DNA of 27,500 bases from Mesostigma viride (lineage: Eukaryota > Streptophyta > Mesostigmatophyceae > Mesostigmatales > Mesostigmataceae): NCBI GenBank assembly GCA_009746045.1, contig RPFO01000165.1, positions 4,197,473-4,224,972 of the forward strand. The letters are read 5' to 3'. The notes beneath the pieces are model-generated. The model was not told where the DNA came from, ran no database searches, and was given only the letters and a program-made list of their open reading frames with translations. Every line of letters begins with the position of its first letter. The first letter of the stretch is position 1. Below, in pieces: positions 1-17,921 of the stretch. The translations under genes and the position numbers were made by a program.

Positions 1-58
1 ACGCGTGTCTTAATAAATAATTATCATTAATTAATTAATTAATTAATTAATCACTCAC
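1..58 (-). other. Start of WDR11 intron 7 with (TTAA)n
   Basis: Donor GTGAGT at 58-53 is followed directly by about six TTAA units (25-51) and AT-rich sequence to the window edge. Nothing coding is seen. Confidence 0.7.
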
Positions 59-10036
<9,978 letters not shown>

Positions 10037-10053
10037 TTACTTGGTAGGGAACT

Positions 10054-10344
10054 CTATATAGTCGTCCAAAATTCTATTCCGTGTTCCAGACTGGCTTTCG
10101 TTGCATTCATGCCCATCATATGTCTCACCAACGCATTCAGGTACCTAGGCTGGTCCCCAGCACGCATGCTCAAACATTGCTTTCCGGGATGCCCAAAACG
10201 CTGGCATGACAGGATGTGCCTGACCGTGTCGACAACCCATAAGCCGTGGAATTGGAGAATTACCGGCTTGACGTCCAAGAAGGGCCCATGTAGAGCGGCT
10301 ATGGCCTCGTCATAGGGTGCCTGAACGCTAGTGTAATACTTTGG
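10054..10344 (-). pseudogene. Unrecognised open frame with partial zinc-knuckle-like motif
   Basis: An open stretch of 96 codons without a clear ATG start lies just upstream of the WDR11 start on the same strand. It contains ILSCQRFGHPGKQC, a C-X4-GH-X4-C pattern recalling the last three ligands of a retroelement CCHC knuckle, preceded by VKPVILQFHGLWVVDTVRH. The expected first Cys (two residues before the second) is replaced. It may be a decayed Gag/ORF1 fragment or an accidental open frame. Confidence 0.3.
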
Positions 10345-10853
10345 CTAAGATGCTTCCTACGACTAGGTTGAGATTAAGGGTGGACACGTGCTAATGCAAA
10401 AGAGGGGATGGGCATTCAACCCCACCCGGAAGCCCAGCAAGATGCCTTGTGCCAGAAAATTCACCATGCATCGCTTTGATTTAGCATCATAAGCGTTCAA
10501 AGGAAAATAAAGACAGCCATGCAACTGAGCTGAATAATAAGCTGCGTCTACCTTAATTTTCCATAAGCTTGTGATGTGATGCACGAGTAGCAGATAAAGG
10601 GGCTAACCCTGGGCTAACTCTAGTTCTAGACCGCTAATAACGCAAAGCACGTCAAGGCACAACACCAGCCTACACCAGCGGTGACCGAGACCTGCCCAAG
10701 CATGCGTGAACGGACTTGTACGGTATAATATGGAAGACACTCTGAAGCAACTCAATTACTGACGGACTGACAGCACTGTAGTTAGTTTCCATCTCTGTCG
10801 GTCACCGGCGTTGGAATGAACAACTGTGGTCTGTGTACTGTAGTGTATGGGTA
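10345..10853. other. Intergenic, nothing recognised
   Basis: Mixed-composition DNA between the WDR11 5' end and the first TIR element; no gene, RNA or repeat identified. Confidence 0.5.
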
Positions 10854-10978
10854 CAGTCATTCCCGCGTTAAGTTGCGTTTCTTAAGGTTGCGTTCCCGCG
10901 TTAAGTTGCGGCGCCGAAGTTTGGGGGGCGACCGCAACTTAAGCATGGAGGCCATCGCAACTTAACGCGGTAATGACT
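10854..10978. mobile_element. TIR element copy 1 (CAGT ends, TA flank; MITE-like)
   Basis: Left end CAGTCATTCCCGCGTTAAGT TGCG is preceded by TA; the right end is its inverse (CGCAACTTAACGCGG then TAATGACT) with one mismatch. The interior repeats the TTAAGTTGCG motif and GCGGCGCC, so the whole folds back on itself. No coding capacity. CAGT-starting TIRs with TA target sites are typical of Tc1/mariner/pogo-type elements; the assignment is inference. Confidence 0.7.
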
Positions 10979-11188
10979 CAATTTGTAGGTGTCAGGCCAT
11001 TTTTGGCCGCGCAGGAGGCCATTTTTTGCCAAGTCCGGACCCGCTACGTGATTTTAGGGGGCAAAATACGCAGGCCCCACTGGCGCGCAAATTTCCCCGC
11101 CTGCTGGCTTAGGTGAAAAGCGCGAATGCAACCTTACAACTGAATCCAGTTTTGCAGCCTGCGGGCTGCGGTACATAAGAATCCACGA
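10979..11188. other. Intergenic, nothing recognised
   Basis: Short G/C-mixed stretch between the TIR element and the candidate target-site duplication of the LINE. No feature identified. Confidence 0.5.
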
Positions 11189-11196
11189 CCATGCAT

Positions 11197-13170
11197 TAAT
11201 TAATTAATTAATTAGGAACATAACTCCGTTGGGAGTATATGTAGCACATAGCCCTGAGAAGGGGCATATGAGCCTATAATACATTCTAAGCTACTTCCTG
11301 CAAGGGTGGGAATGTAAACAACACTTGCTCTAGGTGCACCAGGGCACCCGCACCCTCATGGTCTATCACGCTATGCCCGGGTAAGGGGGGAGCATGCCTG
11401 TGAGGGGGAAGATCATCATGGCTATACAAGGGCTATGGCATGGCTTCTCAGCAGAGAGTGACTCCCTGCATGGGCACAACATTACTAAATAAGGCTAGGC
11501 ATCGTCTGGAGTGTGGCACATCATAGGCACACATGTACATGACTAAAAAGGCTAGGCCTCAGCTGGTATAGTGCCTGTAGGAGGCGGGCATGTACAAGGC
11601 CACGGTCTAACTATTCTACACTACTGCTGTATTCCCCTAGGCTGGGGCTGGAGTTGCTGGGGCCGCGGTGGTCGAGGGGGTCGCTTGCCAGGGCTTGTGG
11701 CCGACGTAGATGGCCGCCCCCTTCCAGTACACCGGCTGGCCCGCCTTGGTCTGCCGGAGCTGGAGGTAGGTCGACCATAGCTCCCGTCGCCGTTGTTGCT
11801 GTGCCAGGGTCAAGTCGTCGTCAAGGGTGAAGAGAGTCTTCTCGAGCCGCTTGCGGCGTCTGAGAAAAGAAATCTTGTCCGCCGGGGTCTTAAAGGTGAG
11901 AAGGAGCGGGGGCGGCCCGGCCTTACCCCGCGCGCGGGGAAGGCGGTGGGCGGCCAGCTCGATCTCACCAGTAAGGCCCATGCGATCAAGGATTTCTCTC
12001 TCAAAAGCACGCGCAAGCTTCTCGGAATTCTCACCTTCCTCCATCTTGAGATTCTTGACAATGACGTTGAGGCTGCGCTTGGCGAGCTCGGCCTCCTCGC
12101 GGAGGTCAAGCGTCTGCCGCTGGAGCTGGGCTGCGACGGCGGAGGTGGTGGAGGTGGTATGTTGCTTAAGCATGTCCGCCCAGGTCGTGATGGGAGGAGC
12201 ATCGCCGGCCAGGCCAGCCGGGGCTGGCTTGGCGGCAATGTCCTTCACTGCCTGGGCGGTGAGGCCTGCTGTGTTCTGCAAGACCTCGATAGCGATTGCA
12301 TTATCCTTGAGGCGCTGGTCGATGTCGCGGAGCTGGGCGGTGATGGAGTCGGTGGAGACGGAGGGGGGGGGGAGGTGGAGGCGAGGAGGGTGGCGGTGGC
12401 GGTGGGGATGGTGGGGAGCTCAGCAGCCAGCGTGCCGCCAAGTGCCGCCACATCTGCGGCAAGAGGGGTCACGTGCTGCTCGAAAGCTTCCTTGAGGAGG
12501 GTGCGGATGGAGGCTTCGGAGGGGAAGGGGGGCGGTTTGGGGTTCCAGATCTCGGATTCGGAGCGTCCAACAAGGGAGCAGAGGGCGAAGCGTTGAAGCT
12601 TGGGGCGAGGCATGCGGTGAATGATTGGGAGAGCCTCGGCGGGGTCGACAAGCCGGCCGTCACCTGGCCAGCGGCCACGGTTGTGGGACGTGAGGTACAC
12701 GCACAGGGCTAGAAGCGAGGCGTGATTGCCGTAAAACAAGTCTTCCATGAACCAAGTGGGGCGGCGTTGCCAGAAGCCGGAGCTGTTGACGTCAAAGGAG
12801 GTCTCTTCCCAGGGCGGCTCAGAAGAGCGACTGCGCTTGGGTTCAGGCGAGGCAGATGGCGAGGCAAGCCCGGCAGGCTGGGCGAGCACTAGAGCTTGGC
12901 TAGTGGCGCCGCTGCCTTCTGGGCCGGTTGGCGAAGCTGCAGCCGGGGCTGCAGACGTATTTTCATTGCTAAGCGCAGCCGCCAGGCTGCGTTGCGTCGA
13001 GAGGCGTTTGCTCATCGTATATTGCGTAATAGCGTCGGAAAATTATATCAGCATGTGCGTCTTAGAAAGACGAAGCGATTGTGATATTCACAGCTGAATT
13101 CGGCGCTCAAACGTGAAAGTTATGAGCTCCGACAGCCATGGCTACCTCGTGGCTCGTGGCTCGTCTGCCT
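11197..13170 (-). mobile_element. ORF1-only LINE (HAL1-like), minus strand
   Basis: In minus orientation: a 155-base leader, an ORF1 frame (13015-11637), about 400 bases of 3' UTR, a CTCC-CAAC-GGAG hairpin (about 11224-11235) and a (TTAA)n tail (11197-11214). No endonuclease or reverse transcriptase sequence lies between ORF1 and the tail. CCATGCAT occurs directly at both proposed ends (11189-11196 and 13171-13178), a possible 8-bp target-site duplication. LINE copies carrying only ORF1 are known in mammals as HAL1; an internal deletion is the alternative. Confidence 0.65.
11637..13015 (-). pseudogene. LINE ORF1 protein, L1-type RRM, broken by a frameshift
   Basis: The first part starts at ATG 13015 (MSKRLSTQRSLAAALSNENT) and has a Ser/Pro/Ala-rich N-terminus and a middle block with SGFWQRRPTWFMEDLFYGNH. 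The second part, in another frame, carries a probable coiled coil (QLRDIDQRLKDNAIAIEVLQ), an RRM-like unit (RSLNVIVKNLKMEEGENSEK ... PPPLLLTFKTPADKISFLRR) and a C-terminal domain (QQQRRRELWSTYLQLRQ ... VYWKGAAIYVG) resembling L1 ORF1p, an RNA-binding chaperone of the retrotransposition particle. The frames join at a run of ten G (plus strand, 12363-12372), so one base lost (or two gained) there would explain the break. Together they span about 456 codons. No CCHC knuckle is seen. It could be a sequencing error in the homopolymer. Confidence 0.72.
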
Positions 13171-13227
13171 CCATGCATGGTCATCTGTAATTGAGACATC
13201 TCCGTCAGTTGCCAGAAATTACCACCA

Positions 13228-13458
13228 TTAAAAATTAAATTAAATTAAATTAAATTAAATTAAATTAAATTAAATTAAATTAAATTAAATTAAATTAAAT
13301 TAAATTAAATTAAATTAAATTAAATTGAATCATAACATGTCTCCGTTGGGAGATCATGTAGCACATATTCCAGGCATTTCTACATCACTAGATATAGCTT
13401 AGACGGAGTTAGGTTAGTTCGATTACGCGGCTTCCTCCACACCACCCATCCAACCTGG
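13228..13458 (-). mobile_element. LINE 3'-end fragment with (TTTAA)n tail, minus strand
   Basis: About 130 bases of LINE 3' UTR followed (on the minus strand) by about 19 TTTAA units (13231-13327). It carries CTCC-CAAC-GGAG and the neighbouring GTGCTACAT seen also in the 11197-13170 element. AATTACCACCA occurs at 13217-13227 and 13459-13469, an 11-bp target-site duplication, so this is a severely 5'-truncated insertion. Confidence 0.75.
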
Positions 13459-13482
13459 AATTACCACCACTATAGTCATGCC

Positions 13483-14735
13483 TTGTCTTCGCTACTCGCA
13501 GACTGGTGGAGGAACTGCAACGCCTTCAGCCTGGTGAGTCCCCTTTGCACCTTGTGCTGGTGGACTTCATCAAAGCCTTCGATTCGGTTTTCTGGCCTGC
13601 GCTTTGGGACATCCTCGAGTTGTTCCGGATCCCCCGCCCCCTGATTGCTGTCATCCGCAACCTGTATGAAGGGTCCACCACTTCGGTGCGCACTTCTTAC
13701 GGGACCACGCCCCCATGCCCTTTACAGAAGGGTGTGTGGCAGGGCTGCGTGCTGTCGCCCTACCTGTTCATTATTGTTGTCGAATACGTAATGATTCAGG
13801 CGCGCAAGCGATTTGCCCGCATCGTGGGCAGGGAACCAGGAGTGCAGGTTGCTAACAAATTCTGGCATGGCGGTGCGGACACGGAGATTCGGCTAGCAGA
13901 CATCATTTACGCAGACGACACCACCCTCTTCGAGGACACTGAGCACGTGCAGACATGGCTTGACTGCCTGGCTCTCGAGGCCCGTGCAGTGGGGCTTGAG
14001 GTCAGCAAGAAGACAGAGGCCCTGGCGGTTGGGCTCACCAACCCAGCGCCGCCCCTCTATCTCCTAGACGGCTCTCGAGTCCTGTATCGGGACCGCGTTA
14101 AGCTGCTGGGCAGCCTGCTCCCTAGCTGCGAGGTTGATGTGGACCACCGCATCTCCCTCGCCTGGCACGCTTTACGCCAGTACCGGGCCCTGTGGCGCAA
14201 GCCCCTGGGCAAGATCGAGAAACAGGACCTGTTCAAGGTCCTCGTCCTTCCTGTTCTCACGTATGGCGCCGAGACGTGGACCCTCACCGCCGACCTGGCC
14301 CGCAAGCTGGACGGCGCGGTCACCAGCATGCTGCGTTCCATTTTCAGAGTAGGATATGCTGCTCATGTCCGCAATGAGGACCTGTACCAGGGCATGCCCT
14401 ATATCACCAGCACAATTAAGCAACGCCGCCTGCAGCTAGTAGGGCACCTAGCTCGCACCAACCAGGTAGACACCTCACGTGGCCCCCCCGCAGGACTGCG
14501 ACCAGCCCAGCCTGGCCGGCACCTCCTGACGTGGGCTGGGCCCAGTGATGTTAGACGCCGCAAGGCCCGCACCTTCAAGGAACAGCTAGTAGAGGACATG
14601 GGGGGCCTAGGCCTCTCCGTGATTTGGAAGAAGATGATGGACAAGGCCAAGTGGGCCCAGGTCATAGAGGACAACGAGCCCCCCCCAGTGGGGAAGCGCC
14701 CGCGTGTGCAATCCCGCGGGAGGCACGCTAGATAG
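13483..14735 (+). pseudogene. LINE reverse transcriptase, 5'-truncated but uninterrupted
   Basis: Open from the element's first bases to TAG at 14733. The visible RT motifs are LVLVDFIKAFDSVFW (motif A, with the catalytic Asp), GVWQGCVLSPYLF (motif B), YADD at 13908-13919 (motif C), GLEVSKKTEALAVG (D) and RVKLLGSLL (E), followed by the thumb/connection with VLPVLTYGAETWTLT and RRLQLVGHLAR. The fingers subdomain, the endonuclease and the start codon are missing because the copy is truncated, so it is a dead copy. It has no stops or frameshifts, which suggests a recent insertion. The Tyr in YADD is less usual than the Phe of many LINEs. No zinc knuckle is seen at the C-terminus. Confidence 0.88.
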
Positions 14736-14915
14736 CTCCCCCTAGGGCAGCGTGCGGCTGCCTAGATAGATGTTGTAGTTAGTAGATAGATGTAGTATGT
14801 AGCCAATGTAGATAGATTAGACCGGTAGGAATGTGTGCACCCATCCATCCATCCATCGGGGTTAATGCTCCGTGACTCCCCAACGGGAGCACGAGTCTAA
14901 TTAATTAATTAATTA
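13483..14915 (+). mobile_element. 5'-truncated LINE with reverse transcriptase, plus strand
   Basis: ATAGTCATGCC at 13472-13482 and 14916-14926 is an 11-bp target-site duplication (its first bases overlap the tail). Between them lie the C-terminal two-thirds of a LINE ORF2, a 180-base 3' UTR with (TAGA)- and (CCAT)-rich parts, a hairpin GTGACTCCC-CAAC-GGGAGCAC (14871-14893) and a (TTAA)n tail (14898-14915). The insertion site adjoins the minus-strand LINE fragment and lies within a pre-existing ATAGTCATGCCGAA duplication (second copy at 14937). Confidence 0.85.
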
Positions 14916-14926
14916 ATAGTCATGCC

Positions 14927-15608
14927 GAACTTGACCATAGTCATGCCGAATGCACCGCAGAAGGGCAAAGACAAGGTTGTTGAGGCCACAGGCAGTCTCG
15001 CTGCCTGTGGCCTCCCGCCATGCGGCTGTTATTATTAAAGAGACTACAACCAGCGCAGGCCAGAAATCGGGAGAATCCGGACCATGGTAGCTCGAGCCTG
15101 CCGTTATCTTTTCCGCGTTTTCGAGTCGTTCAGGATGATGAAGATGAATGGTGATGGAAATGTGTATCCTTGTGCATTGAAATTATGGCTGGCTTACGTG
15201 TGGAGCGACTAGATGACCTAGACGGTGGGGCCGGAAACAGCATGCTTGATCAGGGCGTGTGTTATTATTGTTTACATGCAGGCCATTGACAGTAAATGAA
15301 GCTTCCCTCACGACTGTTCCCATGTTTTGTCACAGTCAAACGTGAAGCCGGCTGGCAATTAAGTAACCCACCAAAAAAAGAGCCGAAGTCGGAGGGTTAA
15401 ACACACATTTGTGTTATAAAACGCAGGCACTGCGTGGCTGCCCACGGCGTGTTTTGCAGCCCGCCTTTCAGTTTGTCCACAATATCTGGCCTGGAAAATG
15501 GACTTAGGCCGGCTTTGACGCTGCAGCTGGATCGGGCTTGACGAGAGCTGTCGAATGCCGTATAGAAGTCTGTCAGAGGAGGAGGTGGTGGGCTGCTAGC
15601 CTAATTCT
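14927..15608. other. Intergenic between LINE and second TIR element
   Basis: Contains a second ATAGTCATGCCGAA copy (14937-14950), a perfect 14-bp hairpin (14982-15014) and otherwise unremarkable AT/GC-mixed DNA. A TATAAAA string at 15415-15421 is the only promoter-like string noticed, 670 bases before the NPC1 ATG, and I do not rely on it. Confidence 0.5.
14982..15014. repeat. Perfect 14-bp inverted repeat, 5-base loop
   Basis: GAGGCCACAGGCAG, loop TCTCG, then CTGCCTGTGGCCTC. A second small palindrome (CCGCCATGCGG) follows at once, then an AT-rich stretch. Its function is unknown; it could be an RNA 3'-end structure or a remnant of a foldback element. Confidence 0.9.
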
Positions 15609-15686
15609 ACCGTTAAGTTGCGTTCCCGCTTTAAGTTGCGGCGCCAAGTTTTAGGGGGCGATCGCAACTTAACGCGGGAATGACTG
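15609..15686. mobile_element. TIR element copy 2 (MITE-like, left end truncated)
   Basis: The right end CGCAACTTAACGCGGGAATG ACTG is followed by TA and is the exact inverse of the left end of copy 1. The interior shares GTTCCCGC-TTAAGTTGCGGCGCC and GGGGGCGA-CGCAACTTAA with copy 1. The left end is shortened to ACCGTTAAGTTGCG. No coding capacity. Confidence 0.7.
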
Positions 15687-16092
15687 TATCAGAGTTTTGG
15701 CTGCTGACCGTCGCTAGTCGCTAACGCCGCGTGGACCCCGAACAGTGGACGGAGAAGCTTGCATTGTGACTTCCTAGTATCCAGACACTAAAAGCCTGAG
15801 ATGAAGGACTGGGGGCCTGAGCCCTGTGGAAGTACAGCGATGTGCGGACATGACACTTGGTTGCCTACAGTAACCCTAGTGCAGAGGCGATTGCCACTCC
15901 CACGGAACCGCCATGGCTTTGGGGGGCCGCTACCCTTACTGCTAATTTGGCTGCCTATTTTCCCAAAAGGAGTAATCCAAGCAAAAAATTCTACAAACTC
16001 CGTGGGTTAATTAGCAGTGCCTGGTTCAGGAATGCATCGCGAGCAAGTGATCTTTCCATGTTGCGAAGGTTAATGCGAGAACTGCTGACAAA

Positions 16093-16163
16093 ATGGGTAG
16101 CAAGGCACTCCTGAGTTTCGCTGTGTGTTTCATCCTCACCACAGGGTCGTTAGGGGATGAAGG
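16093..16163 (+). CDS. NPC1: NPC1 exon 1, signal peptide
   Basis: ATG at 16093 begins MGSKALLSFAVCFILTTGSL, then GDE: a short basic start, a hydrophobic core and a small-residue region typical of a cleavable ER signal peptide. The donor GTAAGA at 16164 leaves GG, which with the single G opening exon 2 forms Gly. This phase fit and the correct distance to HCSMYGVCG support the start; no other upstream candidate was as good. The transcription start is not determined. Confidence 0.8.
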
Positions 16164-17881
16164 GTAAGATGTTCTGATGGAGTGATGTCGGCATATAAGA
16201 TGGATGCTTTAGAGGCACCATTAGGTCTGCTTTGCTATTTTAATTGAAGCACACATACCACAGAGCACTATTTTTCAATGTGGCAATTGCTGCGGTTCTC
16301 GTGCGCATCCAATCGTTCAAATTAATAACCGTTTGATGCAGGGGGGAGGGTCACTGCTCGATGTACGGCGTATGTGGAGCACGAGAAGACGGGAAGCCCC
16401 TCAATTGCCCGGATTCTCGGAAGGCTGTCGTCGTAAGTGCTTGGTTTAAGCAACGTTTTGGTGGGAGCAACGATGAACGGGCCCCGTGCATCATACCACT
16501 GTAATAATGTGGATTGTCTTTGGGCAGTCGGCATGATCTGCTGGTGTGTAGAAAATTTAATTGCCCTGCAAATTGTTGTCTTCAACTCTTGCAAACCTTG
16601 CCTTCGTGTTTGAAGCTGATCACGTGGTACAACACTTGTCGGTTTCTTTTCGGCTCCTCGACTCAATTCGGACGGCCCGGTGACGACAGCCCGACGAGGC
16701 ATTCTCCCGCCAGGTGCAGGGCTTGTGCCCGCGCCTGACAGGGGCTCTCTGCTGCACGGAGGAGCAGTTTGCCAACCTACGTAACAGCGTGAAGAAGGTG
16801 GGACAGACAGCACATTTTCGTTATTCTAAAAACAGCTAATATCTTTCCCTCTACAGTCAACAGCCCAGCTCTGCTGTGCACGTACGCTTTAGTTGAGAAA
16901 TTTCCTTGCAACCAACAGGGAGAGTTGGTCTACTATTGCATGTCATGCCCAGGTAGTTCTGGTGTGCATTGATCATTAGCCTAATTGCCTTGCCGTGTCA
17001 ATGGACACGGATGAGTCAATTTTAGACCGACCGTGACAGCTTTATTATAGTCCTCCAACACATGGTTTGGCTTCAGCTGGATGGCTTGACAGTCCTTTGC
17101 GGGTGTAGCTTCTCCTGCTTGGGCCCGCAGGTGCCGCGCTCGCCTTTTGCTTGCTAGCAGCCGTGCCACTGGTGCCACGGTCACCTTTTGCTTGCATCCG
17201 CACCGCTTGTGCCACGCTTGCCTTTTGCTTGCATCTGTACCATACTGCATCTGTCGCGGTTGCACTGCCCCTCTATCTCTTTGGCCCTTGCTCTGCTGGC
17301 GACGCGATGGCATGGCTTCTGGGAAACGGCAAGGTGGTAAACTGTGCAAGTTCTATTGGATTAGTTACGCTGTAGCCTTGATCCATGTTGTCAGGTACAT
17401 CACCCCATGACTGCCGGATTTTGTTCAGGTTAGGGTGTGACTGTAAGTCATGTCTGGCTGTGACTGTAAGTCATGTTGGACTGCGAGCCGTAAGCCACGG
17501 TACTTTCTTCGTCGGGGGGTCGGTGCCAGTGCCATAGTTACCAGAGTTCCTTTTCATGCCTCCGCTCACTGCTGCGACAGCAACCTGTCCTATTACGGGT
17601 GGTCGTCCCTCTTTCTGCCTTTTTCTTTTGTTGTTTTGCCTTGGGGTCATTATCTGGTGAGTGTGTGTGTGTGTGTGTGTGTGTCTGTGTGTGTGCGAGT
17701 GATTGTGTGTGTGAGTGTGTGTCTGTGTGTGTGAGTGTGTGTCTGTGTGTGTGCGAGTGATTGTGTGTGTGAGTTCATGTGTGAGTGAAGAGGGGAGTTT
17801 GGTGTGGGGGTGGGCTGGACTGGGGTGGGTGGAGAGTGGGTTGGCGAGTGGGGTTGGAGTGGCATGGCATGGGGCATGGGG

Positions 17882-17921
<40 letters not shown>

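Noticed and set aside
25-51. (TTAA)n at the left edge as another LINE tail
   Set aside because: No CTCC/GGAG hairpin precedes it in either orientation within the window; on one side it abuts an exon donor directly.
10056-10062. TATATAG as WDR11 TATA box
   Set aside because: Too close (about 20 bases) to the ATG to be convincing; noted only.
13506-14735. RT as group II intron, LTR retroelement or telomerase
   Set aside because: The motif B/C wording, the GAETWTL and GHLAR C-terminal blocks, the target-site duplication and the repeat tail are those of a non-LTR LINE.
15415-15421. TATAAAA as NPC1 promoter
   Set aside because: 670 bases from the ATG and a single short string; no supporting elements seen.
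15801-16114. Two overlapping plus-strand frames just before the NPC1 ATG
   Set aside because: No family resemblance; they overlap the signal-peptide exon in another frame. One could act as an upstream frame, but nothing shows this.
16322-16813. 163-codon minus-strand frame over NPC1 exons 2 and 3
   Set aside because: Antisense to two clearly conserved exons and without recognisable motifs.
16981-17410. Open frames on both strands in NPC1 intron 3, including a GNGKVVNCAS string like NPC1 DGKVLNC
   Set aside because: The true DGKPLNCP is in exon 2; this one is out of order, between exons 3 and 4, and lies in degenerate repeats.
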